The notes beneath the pieces are model-generated. The model saw only the letters and a list, made by a program, of their open reading frames with translations. It searched no databases and was not told where the DNA came from. Positions 1 through 8,140 of a stretch of DNA of 64,000 nt are shown piece after piece (position 1 is the first letter of the stretch; each line of letters starts with the position of its first letter). Origin of the DNA: Silvimonas terrae (GTDB lineage Bacteria; Pseudomonadota; Gammaproteobacteria; Burkholderiales; Chitinibacteraceae); NCBI RefSeq assembly GCF_014202765.1, contig NZ_JACHHN010000004.1, forward strand, positions 457,097 through 521,096. Direction: 5' to 3'. The position numbers and the translations under genes were made by a program.

Positions 1-8
1 CAAAGACG

Positions 9-275
9 TCAGGGTGCTCTATCGACTTCATAGTGCAACTTTACGAAGCCGAAATGGCAAAACTCAAGATTGGTGCCCACATAACCAGCTATATCCCATT
101 GCTGGCCATGCGGAATGTCCGGAACAAGCTGGAAAAGGATCCCGCGCACTGGCCGCGTGCAAGGATCACCAATGGCACACGAAATGTGTATCAGCGTGAT
201 CACAACAGGTAAAGCATCATCGCGAATAGAGGCGCTGATCACGCCGCCAATCCCGACCAGCGCGAGCACCATCAA
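9..275 (-). CDS. hypothetical protein, doubtful
   Basis: An open frame of 88 codons beginning ATG ATG. The first 30 residues are hydrophobic and glycine-rich (starts MMVLALVGIGGVISAS), as in a signal anchor; the rest matches no family I recognise. I see no clear ribosome binding site before the start. Third codon positions are only mildly GC-rich, so coding is uncertain. It lies at the window edge in a zone of decayed genes and could be a remnant or chance frame. Confidence 0.25.
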   Translation of the reverse strand: MMVLALVGIGGVISASIRDDALPVVITLIHISCAIGDPCTRPVRGILFQLVPDIPHGQQWDIAGYVGTNLEFCHFGFVKLHYEVDRAP

Positions 276-297
276 TGAAGTTGCGACGACGCAATGA

Positions 298-570
298 GTG
301 GAAGTGGATTTATTTCAAATAGAACTTGGTGAGGAAGACGAAACCAATCCGGGCCACTTTGGCCGGGCATTTGCGCACTGGCTAGCTGAACCCTTCAAAT
401 TGCAGGGCGACCGAGTACAAGCAGTTTTGCCAGAAGACTGGGGCTGGTGCGTTATGCTTGCCGCGCAAGCCGTTTCCCTTTTAGGTGAGTTGCAGCCACA
501 GGGATGGCTGCCTAAATGGATGAGGTGCGTTTGTGACCAATTAACCGGGAGTCTTGCAGTGGCTTTGTAG
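298..570 (+). pseudogene. decayed hypothetical gene, probable frameshift
   Basis: The frame opens with GTG and reads an acidic N-terminus (VEVDLFQIELGEEDE), then EDWGWCVML near residues 46-54, a D-W/F-GW pattern I associate with small uncharacterised proteins. After this the frame turns implausible. The +1 frame from about position 455 reads LPRKPFPF, a more family-like continuation, but has stops. I infer a frameshift and decay. The end abuts a PRC-barrel fragment on the opposite strand, so a deletion or rearrangement joined two broken genes. Function unknown. Confidence 0.45.
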
Positions 571-677
571 CGGACAAGCCAGGCTTGATCGTTGAAATAC
601 GCATCTGAAGTTTTGCCCATATCGCCATTTGTGGCATCAATCGTAAAGCGCTCATAATCATTCACATTGCGCAACAT
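567..677 (-). pseudogene. PRC-barrel domain protein, N-terminal fragment
   Basis: The ATG at 677 begins MLRNVNDYERFTIDATNGD, followed by a GK.SDAYFNDQAWLVRY segment. This is the N-terminal half of a PRC-barrel domain as found in small stress proteins of soil proteobacteria. Similarity stops after about 37 residues, where the frame runs into unrelated sequence (KATARLPVNWSQ) on the back of the neighbouring remnant. The second half of the barrel is missing, so the product is unlikely to fold. A palindrome of the type seen before the BON genes lies about 137 bases upstream. Confidence 0.6.
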
Positions 678-807
678 GGCCCTTCCCCTTGGCAATCTCT
701 CATGCCCAGTGCTCGACAGAGCCCGACGGAGGCATCACGCGTGCGATCAAAAGTGCGAATACGATGCGCGTTGCTAGACACCGTAAGGTACTAAGACATC
801 CATTTCG

Positions 808-821
808 GTGCGCTATCGCAC
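808..821. promoter_or_regulatory. Crp/Fnr-like palindrome, site A
   Basis: GTGCGCTATCGCAC is a near-perfect inverted repeat with one mismatched pair. It is related to the palindromes at 3264-3279 and 6627-6640 and lies upstream of the PRC-barrel fragment. The rest of the gap from about 700 to 1150 shows no gene I can support. Confidence 0.35.
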
Positions 822-1152
822 ATACCCCCATTTTCTTTCGCTGGTATGCCAAATAGGTCAGGCATTGCTGCAAACCGCTGCGTCCAGGCAGCGCGTGAGT
901 TAGTGCGGATTCTGGTCACCGGGAGGGTTGGTTCCAATTAATGCGGTCGGTGGCTCTCGCTCACTTTGGCGGCTGTAGCTTTTTTCGGGACCGGCAGTTG
1001 ATTCCGGCGGTGGTAGCCGAACGGCCTGGCAGCTCCTCGTAAACCCGGCTACGGCATGCGGAGGGCGTTGGTGCAGCCCTGGCACATCGGGGTAGCGCAA
1101 TTATTCCGTACTCATGATAATCAATTGACGCTTGGGTTATGAGCAAAGCTAC

Positions 1153-1917
1153 TCAGCGTGCCAGTTTTGCATGTTTGGCGCGATACATTGCCTGGTCGGC
1201 TTTGCACACCAGTAGTTCAGGTGTATCTCCGTCCTCTGGAAAAACACTGCAACCGATGCTCGCCATCGCCACGACGTTGCGGCCTGCCAGTTCATGCGAT
1301 CCCGCCATCAACCGGCTTAGCTTGTTTGCCATCCGGGTCACGTTTTCAGGTTTGATTTCGGATGCCACCACGACAAATTCATCTCCTCCGAGCCGGCATA
1401 CCGTATCTACTTCTCTTACCGCGTCGCGCAAACGGACGGCAACGCCTTGTAATAACAAGTCGCCGATCGCGTGTCCCAACTGATCATTGATGGTCTTGAA
1501 TCCATCGAGGTCGAGAAAATAAACAGCCAGATGACTCCTGTGCCTTTTGGCAATCGCGATATCCCGGGTTAAATGCCGCCATAACACTGACCTGTTAGGC
1601 AACCCTGTCAGTGGGTCGCTTTCCGAGGCCTTAATGGCTGCCGCCAGGACAAGCTGTACCGCATCTGCATCACGTGCAGCCTCACCGATCTGCGCCAGCA
1701 ATCTTTGGTTTTCCTGGAGCACACCACGAACGCTGGTCAGGTCGCGCCACGCCTCAGATTCATTGATCTCGGCCTGAAGCAGGTCCAGCGTTGTCTCGGC
1801 CAGTTCAATCTGGTGCCGTAGCTCTCGCAGCCTGAGCCTGGCTCTTCCCGTATACGACGGGGCCCGGTTCATGACGCGCGATCTTTCAGAGCCCGGCAGG
1901 CGGGAAATATCTCCCAT
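1153..1917 (-). CDS. GGDEF diguanylate cyclase, soluble
   Basis: Predicted to make cyclic di-GMP from two GTP. The N-terminal 90 residues are helical and probably coiled coil (RLRELRHQIELAETTLDLL). The GGDEF domain follows: DPLTGLPNR entry motif, DLDGFKTINDQLGH metal and substrate loop, and an intact GGDEF signature. An RxxD inhibitory site (REVD) lies five residues before it. There are no membrane segments and no EAL domain. The start is uncertain: ATG at 1917 overlaps the upstream CsbD-like frame by 32 bases, while ATG at 1872 would follow it by 13. It may be co-transcribed with that gene, which would link stress to c-di-GMP. Confidence 0.85.
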   Translation of the reverse strand: MGDISRLPGSERSRVMNRAPSYTGRARLRLRELRHQIELAETTLDLLQAEINESEAWRDLTSVRGVLQENQRLLAQIGEAARDADAVQLVLAAAIKASESDPLTGLPNRSVLWRHLTRDIAIAKRHRSHLAVYFLDLDGFKTINDQLGHAIGDLLLQGVAVRLRDAVREVDTVCRLGGDEFVVVASEIKPENVTRMANKLSRLMAGSHELAGRNVVAMASIGCSVFPEDGDTPELLVCKADQAMYRAKHAKLAR

Positions 1918-2314
1918 TGCGCACATCCGCTGCGTTGACTTCGACACCGGTACTGATATCAACCCGGGCGTGCGCGTTATGCGCAGCGATCAGGGTCACA
2001 AACCCTTCGGACAGCACCGAGTGACTGGTATTGATATCCCAGAAACGCACCCGGTAAACAGTCACTGAACGTCGGGGGTCTTCACTTTTATGTCGCCGTT
2101 TGAGCCATTGCCGGCGAGCGTATTTATGCTCAAACTGGCTGATTTCACCTTCTGCCTCATTGGGCGACATCCCATAGTTTTGCTGAAGATTCCGGGAAAG
2201 CTCATTGTGGCGCCCGGCTGTTTTGCGGCGCGCCTTATCCTTGGGTCGATACCAGCCCATTTCAACGCAGCCTCCCAGCCAGGACCAGCGCTTTGCGATC
2301 AGTTGCCAATTCAT
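1886..2314 (-). CDS. CsbD-like stress protein with C-terminal extension
   Basis: It starts MNWQLIAKRWSWLGG, matching the MNW-GNWKQ-G opening of CsbD-family general stress proteins. It continues with AGRHNELSRNLQQNYGMS and an NEAEGEISQFEHKY helix, the equivalents of the family's AG.RDQL..KIQ..YG..K.EAE segment. Usual members are 60-70 residues; this frame runs to 142, adding a basic linker (RRQWLKRRHKSEDPRR) and about 60 unplaced residues. The extension may be read-through after loss of the original stop. The precise function of CsbD proteins is not known. Its 3' end overlaps or abuts the GGDEF gene. Confidence 0.6.
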   Translation of the reverse strand: MNWQLIAKRWSWLGGCVEMGWYRPKDKARRKTAGRHNELSRNLQQNYGMSPNEAEGEISQFEHKYARRQWLKRRHKSEDPRRSVTVYRVRFWDINTSHSVLSEGFVTLIAAHNAHARVDISTGVEVNAADVRNGRYFPPAGL

Positions 2315-2402
2315 GCTACCTCCTGAAACTGCCCGGGCAGGCTCACCGTTGAACGTCAATGGCACGTTACGGAACAGAGGCCAAAGTTGTATCGTCCCGG
2401 CC

Positions 2403-2852
2403 TTATCGGCATAGCGTCAGGCAATGCCGGGGTTTTGTAGTGAGAGTGTCAATCAGACCATCCACACCGCGCATGTGGCGAACGGCTGAGATGATTCTTG
2501 CTCGCTGATGGTTCCATTCCAGCTGTCCCGTCAAAGTGACCCAGCCACATTCAACGCTGACTTGAATCTGGCTCGGAGCAAGCTCTGTCATTTGCTCCAG
2601 GAAACGCATAATTTCCGCCATCAGTTCATTATCTTGCTCCCGGCTCGCTTCCAGAAACTGGGAGGGACTGCCCCACGGGGTGTATTTGAAACCGCCAAGA
2701 GCAAGCGTCGTATGCTCGTTTTCTACCCACAGTTGCCCACGGGGTGCTTTTCTTGTTTCAGTCGGATCATTGTCCGCTTGATGATAGCGGGCAGACGTCG
2801 CCCACTTTCGGCGCGAACGAACTTTGGTTTCAAACTCGAAATCGGATTCCAT
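2403..2852 (-). CDS. BON-domain protein
   Basis: The ATG at 2852 has a GGAAG ribosome binding site nine bases upstream. The N-terminal half (about 75 residues) is polar and unplaced. The C-terminal part is a BON domain: a short helix, then QIQVSVECGWVTLTGQLEW, a helix (HQRARIISAVRHM) and RGVDGLIDTLTT, matching the beta-alpha-beta-beta pattern with the conserved glycine. BON domains occur in osmotic-stress and envelope proteins and are thought to bind lipid or other surfaces. There is no signal peptide, unlike the secreted BON lipoprotein at 16129-16443. Three further BON genes or remnants lie in this island. Confidence 0.65.
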   Translation of the reverse strand: MESDFEFETKVRSRRKWATSARYHQADNDPTETRKAPRGQLWVENEHTTLALGGFKYTPWGSPSQFLEASREQDNELMAEIMRFLEQMTELAPSQIQVSVECGWVTLTGQLEWNHQRARIISAVRHMRGVDGLIDTLTTKPRHCLTLCR

Positions 2853-2975
2853 GGTGGTTCTTCCACTTGCCAAGGAAGGTCCAGTGTGTGCCCTGCCTGC
2901 GCTTTCATCGGTGCGCCAGCGCACGCATGAGGTACGGCCAGGATGGACCGCTCCGCTGCCACCTGGGTACAACGA

Positions 2976-3207
2976 TCAATCACGATCAGACCTTGCCATG
3001 CCGGGTACCTCTAGGGGCAACACAGCCTGCGGCCCTCTTCGGACCCACTTTCTACCATGCCTGAAAGGGTCATACCCTGCTGTCTGCCAACGCGTGCGCT
3101 TGCGTTTGAGGCCAGGGGGATCTGGCATCCGCAACACCAGGCGCTGTAAAAAGTGGTCCGGAGCAGGCGACCTGCTGAGGCGGATCTTCTGATGTATCAA
3201 CATGCAT
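2976..3207 (-). pseudogene. frameshifted paralogue of the BON gene at 6696
   Basis: The ATG at 3207 keeps a strong ribosome binding site (AGGAGAGAGAAAG). Its first codons read MHVDTSEDPPQQVACSGPLF then TAPGVADA, closely like the start of the intact BON gene at 6696 (DDPPPKPTFTGPLFTAQDVANA). The frame then shifts and stops at 3070. Downstream the similarity resumes in another frame: GLKRKRTRWQTAG matches GLKRVVFHVMAETG, and LPLEVPGMARS matches IALQTPGVRQV. At least one frameshift has therefore inactivated a complete second copy. A perfect palindrome lies about 64 bases upstream, at the same distance as for the intact gene. Confidence 0.65.
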
Positions 3208-3263
3208 CTTTCTCTCTCCTGACTAGGAAAAACCAAATTTGCGCAAGTCGATGCAATGTGATC

Positions 3264-3279
3264 TGTGCGGTACCGCACA
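3264..3279. promoter_or_regulatory. Crp/Fnr-like palindrome, site B
   Basis: TGTGCGGTACCGCACA is a perfect 16-base inverted repeat. Its TGTGC-N6-GCACA layout is the spacing of Crp/Fnr operators (TGTGA-N6-TCACA in CRP). It is centred about 64 bases upstream of the decayed BON gene. The rest of 3280-3775 has no gene I can support, apart from a doubtful lipoprotein-like stretch at 3655-3720. Confidence 0.45.
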
Positions 3280-3775
3280 AATGAGGGCTTTGTTGTTTTT
3301 AAACCACCAGTCACGCGGCGGGCTTCTGGCCCCGATCCATCAGATCACCCGATGTGGCGAGGCGTGAACGTGACCAGGGCGATGTCCATTGGATATAAAA
3401 ACTGGGTCCCCGGGGCTTGGGCACGGAGGCCCCCGGCGAGATCCGGCAGACCTTGCCTGTACCACAACCTGCAACGTCAATACGGAGATGGATACAGACC
3501 CGCCTGCTGCGCTGCAATCATCGGCCGCGTAAATGGAAGTGTTGCAAGGGTGGATATGAACGCATTGGATGTCGTGCGAGATAGGGAGGAAATGCCTTAC
3601 GATCTGCAACTTTTCTTTCGAGTGTTGAATTATGGCTTTCAACTCAAGAAACAAATGTCTTGCTGCTTATGCGCAGCGGCCGCCTTCTTGTGTACTGGCT
3701 GCGCCACAACCCGAACTTGAATAGCACCTGGGTAGGTGCAGCTGCCTTGGCATTAAAACTGGAGCAACGCTAACC

Positions 3776-4429
3776 ATGAGCAGTGCAAAATCGTCACCAT
3801 CAGTTCGCACAAGGATCCGACGGCTGCCGGAACTGGCTAATCACGACCGGAGTATGCTGCATCAGATCATCGATGAGGCCTATGTCTGTCATATCGCTTT
3901 CACAGCCGGGGGCGAGACCCATTGCATTCCAACGTCGCACTGGAGAAAGGATGATTATCTGTACATCCACGGCTCCAATGGCAGCCGCCTGATCAAGGCT
4001 CTGTCAGGTGGCAATGAGGCATCGGTAGCAATTACGCTCCTGGATGGTCTGGTGCTGGCCAAATCTGCATTCAGTCACACCATGAATTACCGCTCGGCTG
4101 TCATTTACGGTCAATTCGAAGTCGTGCAGGGCAAGACACAGAAGCTGGAAGCGCTGGATGTCTTCATGGACAAGATCGCGGAGGGACGCAAGTCCGAAGT
4201 ACGACCAGGCAACGCCAGGGAGGTCAACGCGACCACCCTCTTGCGCATCCCGCTCACTGAGGCCGCAGTCAAGGTCAGCCAGTCAGGCCCCTCGGACAAG
4301 GAAGAGGACGTTGGTCTTGCGGTCTGGGCAGGGGTGCTGCCTTTGAAAATGACCGCCATGCCGCCTGTTGCAGCAGACTACACTGCGGATGTTGCCATTC
4401 CTGCTTATGTGAAGACCTGGACAGAATAA
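3776..4429 (+). CDS. pyridoxamine 5'-phosphate oxidase-like flavin protein
   Basis: The 217-residue protein has the split-barrel fold signature of the FMN-binding PNPOx-like/NimA group: an N-terminal helix (RSMLHQIIDEAYVCHIAF), then HCIPTSHWRKDDYLYIHGS, SRLIKAL, and the VAITLLDGLVLAKSAFSHT and NYRSAVIYGQF strands. Relatives reduce nitro compounds or bind flavin or heme; the substrate here cannot be told. It begins immediately after a TAACC with no strong ribosome binding site. It is the first of two same-strand genes before a strong terminator. The context suggests a stress or detoxification role. Confidence 0.8.
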   Translation: MSSAKSSPSVRTRIRRLPELANHDRSMLHQIIDEAYVCHIAFTAGGETHCIPTSHWRKDDYLYIHGSNGSRLIKALSGGNEASVAITLLDGLVLAKSAFSHTMNYRSAVIYGQFEVVQGKTQKLEALDVFMDKIAEGRKSEVRPGNAREVNATTLLRIPLTEAAVKVSQSGPSDKEEDVGLAVWAGVLPLKMTAMPPVAADYTADVAIPAYVKTWTE

Positions 4430-4591
4430 TTTGCTGTTGGAACCGAACGCGGCGTGACCAATAGGGTGCGCGATAGTGTCGGTAACTGACATGCTGCGAT
4501 CAGGGGACGGCGGATGCAGCGTCCCGGTTTGGCCCCAAAGTGGACTCCTGACAGAATACCTGGTGCTTTTCCAGTGAAGACAAGAACCCCC

Positions 4592-5269
4592 ATGCAACGC
4601 TATCTAACATCAAGTAAGTACATTGATTTCGAAGATGCTGAAATTACAGCACTTGCTGCGGAGCTTGCGCAAGGCGCTACGTCTGAACATGAGCTAGTGC
4701 GCCGTTGCTTCGGGTTCGTGCGGGATGAGATTCGCCACAGCGCTGATTTCAAGCTCAATCCAGTGACCTGTAAAGCCTCCGACGTGCTTCGACACAGAAC
4801 AGGCTTTTGCTACGCGAAGAGTCATCTGCTGGCTGCACTCTTGCGAGCCAATGGTATACCGACTGGCCTGTGTTACCAGCGCCTGTCTGTGCACGATAGC
4901 GGCCCGGCGTATTGCTTTCACGGATTAAACGCCGTCTATCTTCAAAATATCGGTTGGTATCGAATTGATGCGCGGGGGAATAAACAGGGGGTCAGTGCCG
5001 AGTTTGACCCGCCAAGGGAGGCTCTTGCATTTCTGGTTCGCGAACCGCAAGAGCGCGACTTGCCGGAAATCTGGGCTGAGCCGCTACCGATCGTGGTCGA
5101 AGTACTTGAGCGTTACACGAGCCATGACGAAGTCTTTGCCAATTTGCCTGACGTCGAACTCACCATTTCCCTGGATGTGAGCGCTGTTTCTGCATGCGCT
5201 CTTGGCCCATCCCGGGCTGGTTCCGCGGCGGAATCCATTTGTAGTCTGACATCGGGTCTGTCCCTGTAG
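4592..5269 (+). CDS. transglutaminase-like cysteine protease-fold protein
   Basis: The start at 4592 (MQRYLTSSKYIDFED) is chosen because similarity to transglutaminase-like proteins begins there. The core motifs are VRDEIRHSADF, then HRTGFCYAKSHLLAALLRANGIPTGLCYQR, containing the catalytic Cys, then CFHGLNAVY with the catalytic His and WYRIDARGNK with the Asp. The triad is therefore complete. Such bacterial proteins are usually cytoplasmic proteases or amidases of unknown substrate. The last 35 residues (after LPDVELTISLD) are serine/alanine-rich and look unlike the family, perhaps from a late frameshift. A strong hairpin terminator follows 56 bases on. Confidence 0.8.
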   Translation: MQRYLTSSKYIDFEDAEITALAAELAQGATSEHELVRRCFGFVRDEIRHSADFKLNPVTCKASDVLRHRTGFCYAKSHLLAALLRANGIPTGLCYQRLSVHDSGPAYCFHGLNAVYLQNIGWYRIDARGNKQGVSAEFDPPREALAFLVREPQERDLPEIWAEPLPIVVEVLERYTSHDEVFANLPDVELTISLDVSAVSACALGPSRAGSAAESICSLTSGLSL

Positions 5270-5325
5270 CCGAACGATGCATTATCGCTGAGCGACTGCC
5301 CAAGTTGCAGTCGATCTGAGGTAAT

Positions 5326-5367
5326 GAAACAAAAAATCACCAGCCTGAGCTGGTGATTTTTTGTTTC
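5326..5367. terminator. bidirectional intrinsic terminator
   Basis: A perfect 19-base-pair stem with a CTGA loop. The stem carries GATTTTTTG on each strand, so it provides a U-run in both directions. It sits between the convergent transglutaminase-like gene and the small gene at 5379-5570 and can end both transcripts. Confidence 0.9.
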
Positions 5368-5378
5368 AGAAACGGAAT

Positions 5379-5570
5379 TTAGCTGCCTTTGTGGCTTTGC
5401 TGGCCCGCCTTGACGTGTTGTTCGTGGGAGCCTTTGTCCTGACTTCCTTTGTTGGTGCTGGACTTGTCAGTGGTCGACTTGTCGTGTCCGGACGAGGAGC
5501 CCGTTTGCTCTTTTGGGGCAGTTTTCGAGCCGGTGTTATTGGAAGAATTGCGGGTGTCATTGCTGGCCAT
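5379..5570 (-). CDS. small disordered stress-type protein
   Basis: 63 codons with an excellent ribosome binding site (AGGAGTTACATC before ATG). The product is almost wholly Ser, Thr, Lys, Gly, Asn and Gln and predicted disordered. It ends EQHVKAGQQSHKGS, a tail I recognise from small uncharacterised proteins of stress loci in beta- and alphaproteobacteria, related in style to KGG-type stress peptides. The shared terminator and good initiation site support a real gene. The molecular function is unknown. A longer reading from an earlier codon would lack the binding site. Confidence 0.65.
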   Translation of the reverse strand: MASNDTRNSSNNTGSKTAPKEQTGSSSGHDKSTTDKSSTNKGSQDKGSHEQHVKAGQQSHKGS

Positions 5571-5822
5571 GATGTAACTCCTGTAGAAGCACTGAGTGCT
5601 CCCGATTTATGCGCTGCGCATCGCAACGTGAGATCACCATATGCCCTTCAACACACGGTCCACATCAGTCATATCATGAGTTCAGCGTGGGCCGCTCCGA
5701 GCCGGGTTGTAGGTACGCTGTCAGAGGCCATCCTTTTTTCTCACGCTCGGCCCACAACTATTGATTTGCATCCAAACCTGATGCAGTAATTTGCACCGAA
5801 AACTGACCCACGTAGAACACCG

Positions 5823-6554
5823 TTACGGCTCGGTCAGCACAAGCAGGATGTCGGCATACCAGGTGACATTGAGGCCCAGTTTTTCGTCCTCGAGCAGATC
5901 GTGTGAGCCGACGTCAATCCGCGATGAATGCACACCCAGCAGCAACCAGGGAAAATCATCATCGGGCAGGTTATTACCGGTGACACGCAAGACCACCGGT
6001 GCGCCGCTGGTGCCTCGGTGAGTGCGGCCATCCGTCAAAAAATAGCCTTTGCCCTGAAAACGCAAGCCAAACGCCGAAGCGATGATGGCATGCCTCACCA
6101 CCGGCATATGGTGCAAAGTGTCATGAAAACCCAGCGGAAAGCCAACCACCAGCACGGAGCTGCCGACTATGGTCTGGTTTTGCAGGTTAAACAGATGATC
6201 GGGCGTGAAAGCCCGGTAGATCATGCCGGCAGGAAGCGCCGTGCGTTCCAGTTCAATCACTGCGACATCCACTTCGCCTGCTGAATCCGTCCCCTGACGC
6301 CAGACAGCTATGCCATTGCGGTACAGCGGAATCGAAAACCCGATGGATTGGGTCAGGTTGACCGGGTCGGTGTGCAACTCGATTTCAATCCGGTCCGGGA
6401 AGTGGTTACTGGGTTCATCAATCATGACGTGCCGGCTGGTCACCAGAAACAGACGTGCATCCCGCGCGAAGAAAAAACCACTGGCATTGGTCAGCGGCAA
6501 TCGCTGTTGAAAGGTGTTCAACCGTGCCGCCGCAAGCAATAACGAATTTGTCAT
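5823..6554 (-). CDS. trypsin-like serine protease, cytoplasmic
   Basis: The start at 6554 follows GGAGATATCCTC. The 243-residue product has a trypsin-fold triad: His in FLVTSRHVM, Asp in AGEVDVAVIEL, and Ser in GRTHRGTSGAPVVL. There is no PDZ domain and no recognisable signal peptide, so it is a stand-alone trypsin-like domain rather than a DegP-type protease. It may act on cytoplasmic proteins or cleave a partner. It is divergent from the BON gene at 6696, and a palindrome lies between the two starts. The last residues (VTWYADILLVLTEP) complete the second barrel. Confidence 0.8.
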   Translation of the reverse strand: MTNSLLLAAARLNTFQQRLPLTNASGFFFARDARLFLVTSRHVMIDEPSNHFPDRIEIELHTDPVNLTQSIGFSIPLYRNGIAVWRQGTDSAGEVDVAVIELERTALPAGMIYRAFTPDHLFNLQNQTIVGSSVLVVGFPLGFHDTLHHMPVVRHAIIASAFGLRFQGKGYFLTDGRTHRGTSGAPVVLRVTGNNLPDDDFPWLLLGVHSSRIDVGSHDLLEDEKLGLNVTWYADILLVLTEP

Positions 6555-6626
6555 GAGGATATCTCCGCAGAGCGCCAACCCACTGATTCAAACTTCCCAC
6601 GCTATCGCCAACCAGATCCGCGCTCC

Positions 6627-6640
6627 GTACGCTAGCGCAC
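6627..6640. promoter_or_regulatory. Crp/Fnr-like palindrome, site C
   Basis: GTACGCTAGCGCAC (one mismatch from GTGCGCTAGCGCAC) lies between the divergent protease and BON genes. It is about 62 bases before the BON start and 79 before the protease start. It shares its core with sites A and B. Confidence 0.4.
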
Positions 6641-6695
6641 AGATTGCGGGGCTGACGCATGGTCCTATGATGCCTTTGGCGTGGAGACTGGTGCG

Positions 6696-6956
6696 ATGAA
6701 TCAACACACAGACGACCCGCCTCCAAAACCCACCTTCACCGGCCCACTCTTTACCGCTCAGGATGTGGCCAACGCAGCGCAGAGCCACTTTACCGGTCTT
6801 AAACGCGTTGTATTCCATGTGATGGCAGAGACAGGGGTCGTTACCATTTCTGGCACGGTAGAGAGCTGGGCCGACCACAATCTGGCCGGGCTGATCGCTT
6901 TACAAACGCCCGGGGTGCGTCAGGTGATCAATAATCTGACCGTGATTTACCGATAA
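6696..6956 (+). CDS. BON-domain protein, small
   Basis: 86 residues from ATG at 6696, with GGAG 13 bases upstream. A proline-rich N-terminus (DDPPPKPTFTGPLFTAQDV) precedes a compact BON domain: LKRVVFHVMAETGVVTISGT, a helix (WADHNLAGLIAL) and TPGVRQVINNLTVIY. There is no signal peptide. A second copy at 2976-3207 has decayed by frameshift. The shared upstream palindrome suggests both copies were controlled alike. It probably contributes to envelope or osmotic stress, but its ligand is unknown. Confidence 0.75.
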   Translation: MNQHTDDPPPKPTFTGPLFTAQDVANAAQSHFTGLKRVVFHVMAETGVVTISGTVESWADHNLAGLIALQTPGVRQVINNLTVIYR

Positions 6957-7124
6957 CCCCTCACTTGCCCGCATTGCCCCGCTGGTCATTACCCCGGACC
7001 CGAGTCTAAAACCACGGTTGAAACCGTCTACCCTCATCCAAGTGCGCGCGGGAAGGGAAGGCGTACACTGCATCGCAGGCGCAAATATTGTGGGCACACG
7101 TCAGAACTCACCCGGAGCGGCGTC

Positions 7125-7841
7125 ATGGCAATTGGGTTGGACGCAATAAAAAATCATCTGTTGGCGGCGTTACCACCCGAAGAACTACAGCGCTGGTTAC
7201 TTCATCTTGAACTGGTCGATCTGCCCTTGGGCCAGGCCCTGTATGAGTCCGGCTCAAAAATGAGCCATGTCTATTTCCCGACTACCGCGATCATCTCCCT
7301 GTTGTATGTCATGGAAGATGGCTCGTCCGCCGAGATTGCCATTGTGGGGAATGAGGGCATCGTCGGTATCTCGCTGTTCATGGGGGGCGAGTCGACACCC
7401 AGCCGTGCGGTGGTCCAGAGTGCGGGCCAGGGCTACCGGCTCAAAGCGCAAGTCATGAAAGATGAATTCAATCACGCACCAGTGCTGCATTTGATGCTTC
7501 GCTATACCCAAGCGCTGATCACCCAGATGGCGCAAACGGCCGTCTGCAATCGCCATCACTCCCTAGACCAGCAATTGTGCCGCTGGCTGTTGCTAAGCCT
7601 GGATCGGCTACCCGGGAATGAGCTGCTCATGACGCAAGAACTGATTGCCAATATGCTGGGCGTACGGCGCGAAGGGGTCACACAAAGTGCGCTCAAATTG
7701 CAGGAGGCAGGGCTGATCAACTACTCCCGGGGCCACATCAAGGTGCTTGATCGCGCCGGGCTGGAGAAACGAACCTGCGAATGCTACGCCGTGGTCAAAA
7801 GAGAATATGACCGGCTGCTTCCCCCAACATCAGGTGGTTAA
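7125..7841 (+). CDS. Crp/Fnr family transcription regulator
   Basis: 238 residues. Residues 25-140 form a cyclic-nucleotide-binding-type beta roll (LPLGQALYESGSKMSHVYFP, GSSAEIAIVGNEGIVGISLF). The C-terminal winged helix includes LLMTQELIANMLGVRREGVT as the recognition region and a wing YSRGHIKVLDRAGLE. It lacks the Cys cluster of Fnr and the cAMP contact pattern of true CRP, so its signal is unknown. Relatives of this shape are often stress regulators in beta- and alphaproteobacteria. It is the only regulator in the island and is a candidate to bind the TGTGC-N6-GCACA-type palindromes at 808, 3264 and 6627; that link is inference. Confidence 0.85.
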   Translation: MAIGLDAIKNHLLAALPPEELQRWLLHLELVDLPLGQALYESGSKMSHVYFPTTAIISLLYVMEDGSSAEIAIVGNEGIVGISLFMGGESTPSRAVVQSAGQGYRLKAQVMKDEFNHAPVLHLMLRYTQALITQMAQTAVCNRHHSLDQQLCRWLLLSLDRLPGNELLMTQELIANMLGVRREGVTQSALKLQEAGLINYSRGHIKVLDRAGLEKRTCECYAVVKREYDRLLPPTSGG

Positions 7842-8140
7842 GCGCAAGAAGATGCGTTTCGTGTGCTGCCGCACAGAAAGTATCCGGCAGCACCAGGTAT
7901 ATTGGACGTTCGATCTCGACCGGAAATGCCCCGATGACATCCGGCGTGGCGCTTCAAAATCCATATCTGCTCACGCCTCAGCCAGGCAACCTCTAACCGT
8001 CTTTGGCACGCCCCAAATGACCTTGCCGTGCATGCCAATAATATGAAACGGGCTACGCCGACAAGGTGTAGCTGATGCTGGTGCGCGTTCAACGGATTTC
8101 CCCGGGTTTCAATGCTGACACTAAAAGCGGGAGCCTCATC

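Noticed and set aside
900..1146. Overlapping minus-strand frames between the PRC fragment and the GGDEF gene
   Set aside because: No domain, no start signal and the two frames conflict; treated as intergenic.
3655..3720. Short lipoprotein-like frame MSCCLCAAAAFLCTGCATTRT
   Set aside because: Resembles a truncated entericidin-type lipoprotein, but it is only 21 codons, has no ribosome binding site and the lipobox is poor.
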